From positions 1-64,000 of the forward strand of contig DATJOK010000056.1 of NCBI GenBank assembly GCA_035507155.1: 64,000 nt of DNA, given 5' to 3'. Shown here piece after piece: positions 52,453 through 62,400 of the stretch. How positions within the stretch are numbered: the first letter of the stretch is position 1; every line of letters begins with the position of its first letter. The stretch is from DASZHJ01 sp035507155 (GTDB lineage: Bacteria > Pseudomonadota > Alphaproteobacteria > ATCC43930 > CGMCC-115725). The notes under the pieces are model-generated. The model searched no databases, was not told where the DNA came from, and saw only the letters and a list, made by a program, of their open reading frames with translations. Made by a program: the position numbers and the translations under genes.

Positions 52453-53232
52453 TCACGAGGCGTAATCCGGCTCCTTGCGGTCCAGAATCCGCTTCAGCGC
52501 CGCGAAATGCGTCTCCCAGGGCGGCACGCCGCCTTGATAGGGAATGTGGCGGAACTGTTCGACGGTCCGCTGCAGCTGCGCCTGCGGGATCTGTCTCAGC
52601 TTGCGGCCGGTCCACATGGCATAGAGCTGGGTCTGGCAGGCACGCTCGAGGTAGTAGAGCCGGTCATAGGCCTGCGCCACGGTCTCGCCGGTGACCAGCA
52701 CGCCGTGATTGGCCATGAACATGACCGACTTGTCGCCGAGCACGCCGGCGAGCCGCTCACCCTCGCTGGGATCGAAGGCGATGCCGGTATACTCGCCGTC
52801 ATAGGCGAGGAGGTCGTAAAGCCCGGCTTCGGTCTGTCCGATCATCTCCAGGGTCATGTCCTCGAGCCGCGCGAAGGCGCTCGCATAGGGCATGTGGGTG
52901 TGGAGCACGCAGGCAGCCTCCGGCCGCAGGCGATGGATCGGCGCGTGGATGCAGAAGGCGGTCTTCTCTGCGACGCCGCTCCCCTTGATGATGCGGCCGT
53001 CATAGGTCACTTCCATGAAGTCGCTCGCCGTCACCTCGGACCAATGGAGCCCGTAGGGGATAAGCAGGAACCGATCCGCGCTGCCGGGCAAGGTCAGCGT
53101 CAGGTGATTGCAGATGCCCTCGTGATAGCCGTGCATCACCGCGAGCCGATGAGCGGCGGCGAGATCGATGCGCGCCTGTCGCTCCGCGCTCACTTCCTGC
53201 GGCGCGCCGCTCTCCTTGGAAACCAGTCTCAT
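52453..53232 (-). CDS. Class II aldolase/adducin family protein
   Basis: This 259-residue protein has the zinc-dependent class II aldolase fold. HEGICNHLTLTLP gives the N-terminal signature, HTHMPYASAFA holds the paired metal histidines, and ANHGVLVTG supplies a further histidine. Family members act on fuculose, ribulose or other sugar phosphates, or as decarboxylases; the substrate cannot be told here. The ATG at 53232 has GGAGGGA upstream. It follows the aminotransferase gene by 52 bp on the same strand, so the two probably form an operon. Confidence 0.88.
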   Translation of the reverse strand: MRLVSKESGAPQEVSAERQARIDLAAAHRLAVMHGYHEGICNHLTLTLPGSADRFLLIPYGLHWSEVTASDFMEVTYDGRIIKGSGVAEKTAFCIHAPIHRLRPEAACVLHTHMPYASAFARLEDMTLEMIGQTEAGLYDLLAYDGEYTGIAFDPSEGERLAGVLGDKSVMFMANHGVLVTGETVAQAYDRLYYLERACQTQLYAMWTGRKLRQIPQAQLQRTVEQFRHIPYQGGVPPWETHFAALKRILDRKEPDYAS

Positions 53233-53284
53233 GCTGTCCCTCCGACCGATCGGGTTTGGAATCCGGCAACGAGCTGATCGGCGA

Positions 53285-54232
53285 TCACTCGTACTGCACG
53301 GGGGTTGCCTCCCAACCGGCGTCATGCTTGGTCCAATAGGCTTCGCGAAGCCGCATGGTCATCGCACCCGGCGCGCCGTTGCCGAGAATGCGGTTGTCGA
53401 GACGCGTCACCGGCAGGATACCGCCGGCGGTGGACGAGAGAAATATCTCGTCGGCGTCCCGGATCTCGCTCACGGGAATTTTGCGCACTTTCGCCTTGAG
53501 GCCCAGCTCGGCGCAGAGATCGAGCACGGTCCGCCGCGTGATGCCCTCGAGCGTGCCGGCATCGGGCGTCGAGACCTCGCCGTTTTCCACGATGAAGACG
53601 TTGAAGCCCGGCCCTTCGGTCACGTTGCCGTCGAGATCGAGCAGCAGCGACACCTCGGCGCCGCGATCATAGGCCTCCCACTGGCTGCGCACCATGTCGA
53701 GCCAGTGGTAGTTCTTGATCCTGGGATCGACGGATTGCGGCGGAATGCGCGTGTAGGAGCTGACGATGGCGTTGAGCCCCTTCTGCTGCTTCTCGGGATC
53801 GGCGATCCAGATGAAGGGGATCGCGTAGGCGATGAACTGGTTGGTGCAGAGCCGCATGTCGCGGCTGCCGACCGGCGGTCGGCCGCGGGTGCAGACCATG
53901 CCGACGAAAGAGTTCCGCAGCCCGCTGCGGCGCACGCATTCGATCAGGATCTGGCGCATCTCCTCGCGGCTCTGGGCCGGAGCGAGGCGCAACGCCTTCA
54001 TCGACGCGAGGAAGCGGTCGAGATGCGCCTCCAGCCGGAAGAATTTTCCGTTCCACACATGCACCACGTCGTAGGTGACGTCGGAGCGGGTGAAGCCGAA
54101 ATCGAGGACGGAGATCTTCGCCTCCGATATCGGCACGAACTTGCCGTCGCAGAAGGCGATGCCGGCGGATGGATCGGCGACGGAAAGAGCCTGCGTCTCG
54201 GGTGCGGCGACGGAAGCGGCGTCGGGTGCCAT
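53285..54232 (-). CDS. Class IV aminotransferase (branched-chain/D-amino-acid type)
   Basis: This 315-residue PLP protein has the fold-type IV signatures. Arginine-rich RLEAHLDRFLASM follows the N-terminal strand, the PLP lysine is in RIKNYHWLDMV, and GNVTEGPGFNVFIV and EIFLSSTAGGILPV complete the core. It could be a D-amino-acid transaminase, branched-chain aminotransferase or 4-amino-4-deoxychorismate lyase relative; these cannot be separated by eye. A strong GGGAGGG site precedes ATG 54232. The frame continues upstream to 55357 as a shadow of the decarboxylase gene and is rejected. Divergent from that gene by 132 bp. Confidence 0.88.
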   Translation of the reverse strand: MAPDAASVAAPETQALSVADPSAGIAFCDGKFVPISEAKISVLDFGFTRSDVTYDVVHVWNGKFFRLEAHLDRFLASMKALRLAPAQSREEMRQILIECVRRSGLRNSFVGMVCTRGRPPVGSRDMRLCTNQFIAYAIPFIWIADPEKQQKGLNAIVSSYTRIPPQSVDPRIKNYHWLDMVRSQWEAYDRGAEVSLLLDLDGNVTEGPGFNVFIVENGEVSTPDAGTLEGITRRTVLDLCAELGLKAKVRKIPVSEIRDADEIFLSSTAGGILPVTRLDNRILGNGAPGAMTMRLREAYWTKHDAGWEATPVQYE

Positions 54233-54364
54233 ATCTGCCCTCCCAGCTTGGCGGTCCAGCTTGGGCGAGGTGTCTGCCTTCGTCAACGGAAGGCTGAATA
54301 AAGCGCTAATTCGCCGCGTCTTCCGGAACCGGATCGGCGCCCGCAAGCTTGTGTTAACCAGGCG

Positions 54365-55843
54365 ATGCGACCCTCTTTCCCCATGGCAGAAACCCCGCCG
54401 GCGAAGCCCTCGGCCACGCTCGACCCCTCCGACTGGGCGAGCTTCCGCGCGGATGGACACCGGATGCTTGATGACATTCTCGACTACGTCGAGAGGATCC
54501 GCGAGCGACCGGTCTGGCAGCCGATCCCCGACGAGGTGCGCGCGCGTTTCCGCGCCGAGGTGCCGACCGCGCCGACCGCGCTTGGCGCGGTGCATGCCGA
54601 TTTCATGCGGGACGTCCTTCCCTATGCTACCGGCAATGTGCATCCAGGCTTCATGGGATGGGTGCATGGCGGCGGCAATCCCGTCGGCATCCTGGCGGAG
54701 ATGCTGGCTGCCGGCCTCAACGCCAATCTCGGCGGCCGCGACCACGTCCCGATCGAGGTGGAGCGGCAGATCACCGAGTGGATGCGGCGGATCTTCGGCT
54801 TCCCGGAGGGCGCCAGCGGCCTCTTCGTCACCGGCACCTCGATGGCGAACCTGATGGGCGTCCTGGTGGCGCGCACGACGATGCTGGGGGCGGGTGTCCG
54901 TCGCAAGGGCGTCGCCGGCGGCAAACGTCTCGTCGCCTACACCTCCGCCGCCGCCCATGGCTGCATCACCCAGGCGATGGAGATCTCCGGCCTCGGTAGC
55001 GAGGCGCTCCGGATCGTTCCGACCGACGGTCGCGACCGGATCGATGTGGAGGCGCTTGCGGCGGCGATCGCTGTCGACCGCGGCCAGGGGCTGACGCCGT
55101 TCCTGGTGGTCGGCACCGCCGGTACGGTGAACATCGGCGCGATCGACGATCTCGCCGCGCTCGCCGATCTCGCCCGGCGCGAGAAGCTCTGGTTCCACGT
55201 CGATGGCGCGTTCGGCGCACTGGCGATCCTGGCGCCCGACCTCAAGCCGCGTCTCACCGGCATCGAGCGCGCAGACTCGATCGCCTTCGATTTCCACAAA
55301 TGGGGCCAGGTGCCCTATGACGCAGGCTTCCTCCTGGTGCGTGACGGTGCGCGCCATCGCGCCGCATTCGCTTCACCAGCGGCCTATCTTCGGCGCGAGA
55401 GCCGCGGCCTCGCCGCCGGCTCGCCCTGGCCCTGCGATTTCGGTCCCGATCTCTCGCGCGGGTTCCGCGCCCTCAAGACGTGGTTCACGCTCCGCGTCTA
55501 CGGCACCGAGCGCATCGGCCAGGTGGTCTCGCACACCTGCGACCTGGCGCGCTATCTGGAGCGCCGGATCATGGCAGAGCCGGTGCTCGAGCTCTTGGCG
55601 CCGGTCCAGCTCAACATCGTCTGCTTCCGCTATCGAAGCGCTGAGGCCGACCGCGTCAACGCCGGGATCATCGCCGATCTGCAGGAATCCGGCATCGCGG
55701 CGCCCTCCAGCACGACCATCGACGGCAAGCTCGCGATCCGTGCCGCCATCGTCAATCACCGCACCGAGACGCGCGACATCGACGCGCTGGTGCAGGCGGT
55801 GCTGGCGCTCGGCGCCGCCGGCGAAAAGAGCTGCGCCGCCTGA
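54365..55843 (+). CDS. Group II PLP-dependent decarboxylase (aromatic-L-amino-acid type)
   Basis: This 492-residue protein has the group II decarboxylase layout: GNVHPGFMGWVHGGG near residue 80, FVTGTSMANLMG, AAAHGCITQA with the ring-stacking His, VDGAFGA, and the PLP lysine Lys312 in AFDFHKWGQVPYDAG. The likely reaction is removal of the carboxyl group from an aromatic or acidic amino acid. Related proteins can also be aldehyde synthases, so the product is open. The ATG at 54365 is the first in frame; ATG 54383 is close behind. Convergent with the ATP-grasp gene, 3 bp apart. Confidence 0.88.
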   Translation: MRPSFPMAETPPAKPSATLDPSDWASFRADGHRMLDDILDYVERIRERPVWQPIPDEVRARFRAEVPTAPTALGAVHADFMRDVLPYATGNVHPGFMGWVHGGGNPVGILAEMLAAGLNANLGGRDHVPIEVERQITEWMRRIFGFPEGASGLFVTGTSMANLMGVLVARTTMLGAGVRRKGVAGGKRLVAYTSAAAHGCITQAMEISGLGSEALRIVPTDGRDRIDVEALAAAIAVDRGQGLTPFLVVGTAGTVNIGAIDDLAALADLARREKLWFHVDGAFGALAILAPDLKPRLTGIERADSIAFDFHKWGQVPYDAGFLLVRDGARHRAAFASPAAYLRRESRGLAAGSPWPCDFGPDLSRGFRALKTWFTLRVYGTERIGQVVSHTCDLARYLERRIMAEPVLELLAPVQLNIVCFRYRSAEADRVNAGIIADLQESGIAAPSSTTIDGKLAIRAAIVNHRTETRDIDALVQAVLALGAAGEKSCAA

Positions 55844-55846
55844 TAC

Positions 55847-57085
55847 TCAGGTAGTGGGCGGCTCGCCGATCCCCAGGTGGAAGCTGGGGCGCTCGCGCAC
55901 CGACTGCTTCCGCTCTCGTTTCCAGGCAGCGGCGTCGCGCTTGCGCTCGGCGAGGAAGGCGCTGAATGTGCCGTCCAGCATGCCGCGCCGGTCGGCGAGC
56001 TGCGGCAGCAGGAAATCCGGCGACTGGTTGAGCTCGACCAGCATGGCTCCGTCGTCGACCGGTGCGATATCCCAGCCGATCAGCGCCACCTGCTTCAGGA
56101 GACGCGCGCCCTCGAGCGCGATCTCGGTCACCGCGCGCCAGTTCGGCACCTCGATGCCGGCGAGGGCGGCGCCGGTATCCGGGTGCCGGGTGAGCTCGTC
56201 GAGACCGGTCCCGGTGCCGCGCACCACGCGGCCGATGCGACCGGTGTCGAGGTCGAGCTGGGCCAGCAGGTTGCCGGGGCGCCAGAAATTGTCGGCGGTG
56301 TTGCTGCCGCCGGGGATCTTCCAGCAGGCGCGCAGCAGCCGCGGCTCGCCCTCGGCCCAGATGGTGAGGAGCCGCACGGTGGCGAGGCGATCGCCGCAGA
56401 TCGCGCGCACGCCCGCATGCGGGCTGATCCGCTTCTGGAACAGGTAGCCGCTGCCGTAATGAGTGCGGAGGTCGGCGATGAAGGTGTCGAGCGGGATCTC
56501 GCGGCCGCCCGCGGTGACGAGCGCGCCACGCCCGGCGTCGTAGCGATCGAGGCTTGCCGAGCCCAGGCTCTGGATCCCGTCGATCGGCTTGCCGAACAGC
56601 GGGTAGATGTCGCTCCGGGTGAGAAAGCTGCGGAGCGCCTCGCCGGTATGCAGCAGCGCGGGCGCCGGCCGGCCGATCTGCTCCGAGAAGACCGCCAGGG
56701 TCGGGATGGTGGGGAAACCGTAGGCGGCGAACAGCGCGTTGGCGGCGATCTTGTTGTCGATGAGGCCGAAATACTCGATCCGGTGATTGGCCTGCAGCCA
56801 GATCCAGCGCGAGGCCGCCATGCCGACGAAGGCCTTCTTGTCGGCGCCCTCGTACATTTTCGGGTCGAAGAGCCGGAGCGCCACATACTCCTCGAAATTG
56901 AGCTTGCCCGGCCCGAAGGCGAGGCCGGCGAATTCGCGGATGAGATGGAAATAAGGAGTGCCGGTCTCGGCGGCGATCTGCATCAGCGTGCCGGCGAGGG
57001 AGAGCGATTGCGCGGGCTTCGCGACCTCGATGGAGGCGGCCTCCTCCGGCGGGGCGGGAGTCTGAGCCTTGAGGGCGGTGGTCAT
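55847..57085 (-). CDS. Sugar-transfer-associated ATP-grasp protein
   Basis: This 412-residue protein fits the ATP-grasp family often found beside sugar-transfer genes. Visible features are LFGKPIDGIQSLG, FQKRISPHAGV and VRLLTIWAEGEPRL, and the acidic metal site near the end, VDDGAMLVELNQSPDFLLPQLAD. The ligase substrate is not known. No glycosyltransferase gene is nearby, unlike the usual setting. GGAGA lies about nine bases before ATG 57085. It is divergent from the amidohydrolase gene by 116 bp, so both may be controlled from one region. Confidence 0.8.
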   Translation of the reverse strand: MTTALKAQTPAPPEEAASIEVAKPAQSLSLAGTLMQIAAETGTPYFHLIREFAGLAFGPGKLNFEEYVALRLFDPKMYEGADKKAFVGMAASRWIWLQANHRIEYFGLIDNKIAANALFAAYGFPTIPTLAVFSEQIGRPAPALLHTGEALRSFLTRSDIYPLFGKPIDGIQSLGSASLDRYDAGRGALVTAGGREIPLDTFIADLRTHYGSGYLFQKRISPHAGVRAICGDRLATVRLLTIWAEGEPRLLRACWKIPGGSNTADNFWRPGNLLAQLDLDTGRIGRVVRGTGTGLDELTRHPDTGAALAGIEVPNWRAVTEIALEGARLLKQVALIGWDIAPVDDGAMLVELNQSPDFLLPQLADRRGMLDGTFSAFLAERKRDAAAWKRERKQSVRERPSFHLGIGEPPTT

Positions 57086-57201
57086 GGGCGAAGGTCTCCG
57101 TGCGCGGGCGGACGCGGTCCAGCGAAAGGCGATTGTCGTGGAGGAAGCCTTAACCAATACTTGACGGTGCGCGGGCGCGGTGGTGGCAGAGGAGCGAGTG
57201 G

Positions 57202-58650
57202 ATGGCGGCGACGGTGATCAGGAAGGCGGAGTGGCTCATCGCCTGGAACGCGGCCATGGGTCGGCATGAGTATCTGCGCGACGCCGATCTCGCCTTCGAG
57301 GGTGACCGCATCGTCTTTGTCGGCCATGGCTTCGCGGGGGAGGCGGAGCGCGAGATCGACGGGCGTGGCCGCATGGCGATGCCGGGTCTCGTCAACATCC
57401 ACTGCCATCCTGCCTCCGAGCCCTTCAACAAGGGGCTGATGGAGGAGCGGGGCTCGACCAAGCTCGGCATGAGCTCGCTCTACGAGTTCATGCTGCTGGT
57501 GCGGCCGCCGCCGGAGGCGGCGCGTGCCGGGGCGCTCTTCGCAGTCTCCGAGCTGCTGCGGAGCGGCGTCACCACCTTCACCGACTATTCGCTGCCGCGA
57601 CCCCACTGGGTCCAGGATCTCGCCGGCACCGGCATCCGCGCCTGCCTCGCCCCCACCTTCCGCTCCGCCCGCTGGTCGACGCCGGACGGGCATAGCGTCC
57701 GCTACGACTGGGACGAGGGCATGGGCCGCGAGGCGATGGCGGCGGCGCTCGACGTGGTCGACGGCGCCAACACCCACAACAGCGGGCGCCTCTTCGGTAT
57801 GGTGGCGCCGGCCCAGGTCGACACCTGCTCGGCGGAGCTCCTGCAGGCCGCCGTGGCGGCGGCGAAGAAGCGGAACGCGCCGATCCAGCTGCACGCCGCC
57901 CAGAGCGTGGTCGAGTTCCGCGAGATGACGACGCGGCATGGCAAGACGCCGATCGAGTGGCTCGCCGATATCGGCTTCCTCTACGACGGCGCCATCATCG
58001 GCCACGGCATCTTCATCGACGAGCACAGCCAGATCCGCTGGCCCTATGAGGGCGACATCGAGCGGCTCGCGAGCTCCGGTGCCTCGGTCGCCCATTGCCC
58101 GGCGATCTTCGGCCGGCGCGGCATTCTGCTGCAGAATTTCGGCAAATACCGCCGGCGCGGCATCAACATCGGCCTCGGCACCGACACCTTCCCGCACAAT
58201 TTCATCGACGAGATGCGCTGGGCGACGGTGCTTTGCAAGGTGAGCGCCAGCAACGTGGAGGCGACAAGCCTCGCCGAGGTCTTCCACGCCGCCACCGTTG
58301 GCGGCGCCAAGGCCCTGAAGCGCGACGATATCGGCCGGCTCGCGGTCGGCTGCAAGGCGGATCTGTCGCTGGTCGATCTCCGCCACCCGACCATGCAGCC
58401 GCTGCGCGATCCCCTGAAGAGCCTGGTCTTCAGCGGCCTCGAGCGGCCGATCACCGACGTTTTCGTCGACGGCAAGCCGGTGGTGGAGGAGGGGCGCGTG
58501 CTGACCATCGATCTGCCGGCGGTGATCGAGGCGATGAACCGCGGCCAGCGCGAGGCACTGGAGAAGACGCCGTCGCTCGACTACGCGAAGCGGACGGTGG
58601 AGGAGATCTTCCCGATGACGCTGGAGTCCGGGGCCCACCCCCCATCCTGA
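57202..58650 (+). CDS. Amidohydrolase (cytosine-deaminase/chlorohydrolase-like)
   Basis: This 482-residue metal-dependent hydrolase has the subtype III ligand set: His67 and His69 in NIHCHPASEP, a histidine in QLHAAQS, HGIFID, and the catalytic aspartate in GLGTDTFPHN. It resembles the TrzN/AtzB/SsnA group that removes amino or chloro groups from nitrogen heterocycles, or hydrolyses guanidines. The substrate is unknown. AGGAG lies eight bases before ATG 57202. Its stop is followed by a small hairpin and the convergent FecR-like gene. Confidence 0.88.
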   Translation: MAATVIRKAEWLIAWNAAMGRHEYLRDADLAFEGDRIVFVGHGFAGEAEREIDGRGRMAMPGLVNIHCHPASEPFNKGLMEERGSTKLGMSSLYEFMLLVRPPPEAARAGALFAVSELLRSGVTTFTDYSLPRPHWVQDLAGTGIRACLAPTFRSARWSTPDGHSVRYDWDEGMGREAMAAALDVVDGANTHNSGRLFGMVAPAQVDTCSAELLQAAVAAAKKRNAPIQLHAAQSVVEFREMTTRHGKTPIEWLADIGFLYDGAIIGHGIFIDEHSQIRWPYEGDIERLASSGASVAHCPAIFGRRGILLQNFGKYRRRGINIGLGTDTFPHNFIDEMRWATVLCKVSASNVEATSLAEVFHAATVGGAKALKRDDIGRLAVGCKADLSLVDLRHPTMQPLRDPLKSLVFSGLERPITDVFVDGKPVVEEGRVLTIDLPAVIEAMNRGQREALEKTPSLDYAKRTVEEIFPMTLESGAHPPS

Positions 58651-58672
58651 CCTTCCCCCTCAAGGAGGAAGG
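58651..58672. terminator. Short hairpin between convergent genes
   Basis: CCTTCC (58651-58656) pairs with GGAAGG (58667-58672) around a 10-base loop directly after the amidohydrolase stop and 21 bp before the FecR-like stop. A weak terminator for either strand is plausible. Confidence 0.45.
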
Positions 58673-58693
58673 GATTCGCGGCGGCCCTGCCTC

Positions 58694-59395
58694 TCACTGC
58701 ATCGTCAGGATCAGCGCCTTCGTCTGCGCGAGGCAGTTCTTTTCCAGCATCCAGGCGGCGCGCATGCGGTCGGTGCTGAGCGAGGCCGGGACCTGCACCA
58801 GGGTGATGGTGGCGTTGCTGGCGCCGGCATCGACCAGATAGGTCTGGCGGTCGTTGATCGGGAAGTTGCCCGGCGCCTTCAGCTCGCTGGCGCCAGCCGG
58901 CCATTCCGCCTCGGCGCGCCAGCTGCGATCTGCCGGCGTGATCCGGAGCTTCGCCGCGGCGGCAGGCTGCGGACGCCAGAACACCACCGGCATGCCGGGA
59001 CGCACGCAGACCTTGCCGGAATGAGCGATGTCGACGACCCAGGGGTTCGGCAGAGTCACGTCCTCGTTCTTGGAGCGCACCACGCCGAGGGCGGTGCGCT
59101 GGGAGCCGCCGGAAAGCGCTGCCAGCGCATTCGAGACGTCGACGCCGGAGCCGCCCGCCGCCGCCGAGGGCGGGGCGTCATAGGGGCCCTTCACCTTGAT
59201 GATGCTGCCGTTGGCGGCCACCAGCGTGACTTCCTCGCCCTGTTTCAGGACGAGATTCTGGCTGTCGTCCAGCGTCTGCCCCGGCTGCAGCGCGGGGCCG
59301 CGCACCTCCACCACCACCACATCGGCCGCACGCACCGGCGCGGCCGCGAGCATCAGCGCGATCGCCAGCGCGGATGCGGCCATGGAACGAAGCAT
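58694..59395 (-). CDS. Small secreted FecR-like protein
   Basis: This 233-residue protein has a signal peptide (residues 1-24, AAAPVRA). A FecR-type beta domain follows (about 25-85), visible as VVVEVRGPALQPGQTLDD and LKQGEEVTLVAANGSIIKVKGP. In FecR-like secreted proteins this domain is an envelope module and not the iron regulator. The second half (about 120-233) contains one cysteine near residue 130 and one near the end (EKNC) and is not recognised. It starts 5 bp after the CHAT gene stop, so it is the last gene of the surface operon. Confidence 0.8.
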   Translation of the reverse strand: MLRSMAASALAIALMLAAAPVRAADVVVVEVRGPALQPGQTLDDSQNLVLKQGEEVTLVAANGSIIKVKGPYDAPPSAAAGGSGVDVSNALAALSGGSQRTALGVVRSKNEDVTLPNPWVVDIAHSGKVCVRPGMPVVFWRPQPAAAAKLRITPADRSWRAEAEWPAGASELKAPGNFPINDRQTYLVDAGASNATITLVQVPASLSTDRMRAAWMLEKNCLAQTKALILTMQ

Positions 59396-59400
59396 CGCCC

Positions 59401-62400
59401 TTACCTCACTTCCGCCTTCTCTGCCGGCGGCGGCGTCTGGTTGAGCGCCTCGGCGCTGAGGCTGCCCGGCGGCGCGCCGCCATCGCCGATCACGGTGAAA
59501 GCCGCCCAATAGAAGGGATGCGCCGTTGCAGGGTCGCTGGCAAGGCTGAGTTGCGACTGCCGCAGGGATTCCGCGATGCCGTTCTGCAGCCGCGGCCCGG
59601 CACGATCGAACATGCCCGTCATCAGCCGCACGGTGGCGAGCGACGGCACCTGCCAATGGCTCGCCACCAGGGTGCGCGCGCCGGCGTAGAAGAAGGCCTC
59701 GGCGAGGCCGGAGAGCGCGTCGCCGCCGAACTGGCCGCCGCCCGCCGCGGTGTTGCAGGCGGAGAGCACCACCAGATCGGCGTTCAGCGACAGCGACGCG
59801 ACCTCGCCCGCATCGAGCAGGCCGTCATTGTTCGTGCTGGTGCTGGGGCCGTCCGGCGGCGAGAGGGCGAGGCCGGGCTCGGTCTCGCAGCGCAGCTCGC
59901 CCGGCAGCAGGCCGTGGGTCGCGAAGTAGAGCACGTTGTAGTCGCCGAGCGCCTGGCGGCGGAGATTGGCCTCGGTGGCGGCAGGGCCGAGCAATATGGC
60001 ATTGCTGTCGGCGCCGAGCCGGGCGCCCACCCGGCGCACTTCGTCGGCGCTCTCCGGCAGCGGCGCCAGCGCGCGGATGAGCTCCGCCGGCACCGGCCCG
60101 GCGGTGCGGCAGGCGCCGGCGAGCGCGTCGAGCGCCGAGCCGTTCGGGCCAGCCGTCTCGCGGCCGGTGAAGGTCGGATTGCCGACGCCGAGGAACGGCC
60201 GCGGTGCCGGCTTCGCATGAGCGCGCGCCTCGCGCAGATCGACGAAGGCGCGCGGCGAAGGCACCTCGCTGATCGCCGTGCGCTCGATCAGCCAATGGGC
60301 GCTCGTATAGGCACGCGGGCCGGCAGGAGGCGCCGTCACCAGCAGCGAGAAGGGCAGGCTCGCCAGCGCGCCGCTCGGCGCCACGATCAGGTGCGTGACG
60401 CCGTTGAGCCGGTCGTCGAAGGGCGCCAGCAGCTTGCGATAGAGGTCGTAGGAGGCCTGGAGGTCGAAGTCCGGCAGCGTGCCAAGGCGCGGATTGAGCG
60501 CGGCGCGCAGCTCCTTTACGGTGTCGGTGAGCGAGGCCTCGGTCACCTCGATGCGATGGACGGCGAAGTTGTCATGTCGCACCAGCATCGCGTAGGAGGC
60601 CTGGTGGCCGACGATGATGGCGAGGAAGGCCTCGTTCCCGGCGAGGCGCTGCTGCAGATCCGTCAGCCCCACCGGCCCGGGCTCGGCGAGCGTCGCGTAG
60701 GCGGGGAAGGCGGTCAGCAGCTTCTTCTGCAGCGCGTCCGCCTGCGCCGCGGCGTCCTGCACCTGCTTGGCGAGTGCCGCCTCCTTGATGCTGCCGCGCT
60801 CGGCGTCGGGCTTCGCCTGCTCGTTGGCAAGCTCGAGCCGCGCGGTGTCGCGCTCGCGCTCGGCGGCCTGGGTCTGGCGGATCAGATCCTCGACCTGGGG
60901 ATCGCTGGTGAAGAGGCGCGCCGCGGCGCGGTCGATGGTCTGGTCGGCGACACCGGAGCCGATCGACTGGCCGGCACGGAACATGTCGTCGGCGAGCGCG
61001 GCGCGCTGCTGCGGATCCTTGCTGCCGAGGCTATTGGCGGCGGTGAAGAAGGGAATGATGGAATCCGCCACCAGCTGGGCGCGTGCGGCGTCATCCTTGG
61101 CGATGATCTCGAAGGCGGCGTGGAAGTCGCGCACCGCGGCCACGTCGTCATCGATGCCGGTCTGGAAGCGCGCCCGCTTGATGAGAGCGAGCGCGGTGGG
61201 CGCGGTCGGGCCGAAGATCTTCTGGCTCAAGGCGACCGCGCCGTCGAGATCACGCTTCGCGGCGGCGTAGCGGCCGTCCGCCGCATCGACCTCGGAGAGC
61301 AGCGCCAGCGCCTCCGGACGCCAGGAGAGCGGCAGGCCCGAGGTGGAGGACATCAGCTCCAGCGCCTCGGAGATCGAGGCGAGGGCGCCGGCGGTGTCGC
61401 CGGTGCGCAGCGCCATGGCGGCCTCGATGCGCAAGCTGTGCACCAGCTCGCCGCGGGCGCCGAGCTCCAGCGGATCGACCCCGCTGTCCTCGAACTGCCC
61501 GGTGTCGGAGGCGGCGAGCTTGCGGCGGATCGCCGTCGCCTGGCGGGCGAAGGCGAGCGCCTCCGGATACTTGCGCTGATTGGCAGCGTCGAGGGCGAGA
61601 TAGGCGATGTAGCGCGCGTGCAGACGGTCGGAAGCCGAGCGTTGCACGATCGGATCGGCGCGGCGGAACAGCCCCGCCGCCTCCTCGAAGCGGCCCTGGT
61701 TGCTGACCTGGAGCGCGAGCTCGATGAGGGTCGCGCCGGTGCCCTCGGCGTCGGGGCCCAGCACCTTGCTCTCGATCTCGGTGGCGCGGCGGAAGGCGTC
61801 CTCGGCGCCGGCGAAGTTCTGCGTGCTGTTGTAGAAGCGGCCGAGGCGCACCAGCTCCTCGTAGCCGGCGACGTCGGCGCTCTTGATGCGGCCGAGATCG
61901 CCCTTGATGCGGGTCCCGAGCGAGGCGGTCACCGCCTGCCTGGTCTCCTCCGGGAGTGTGGTGCCGGTTTTCTCCGCGATCGCGGTCTCCAGCACCGGCA
62001 GCAGCGAGGGCAGCCCTTCCGCCATCTGCAACGAGCCGCCGCCGCTGCCGATCAGCACGATCTGCGGCCAGCCTTCGTTCTTCAGCGTGCAGGCATAGGT
62101 GAGGAGATCGGGGCTGCTGCCGAGCCAGGTGCCGGCATCGCAGTTCATGCGGTCGGCGATCCGCTGGCCGGCGACGCCCTCGCGGCTCGCGCGCTCGATG
62201 GCGGCGCGGCGGGTGGCGTCGTCGGCGCCGATCGCTGCCGCCGGCAGCGCAGCGGTCCAGACGCTGCCGACCGCATCCTTGGAATCACCGCAGAAGATGT
62301 CGAGCGGCGGCGAGGTTCCCGGCACCAGCGCGGGTCCGCTGCGCAGCGTCCCGTGGCAGGTCTCGCCGGCGAGATTCTGTCCGAGGGCGCCGTCGCCGCC

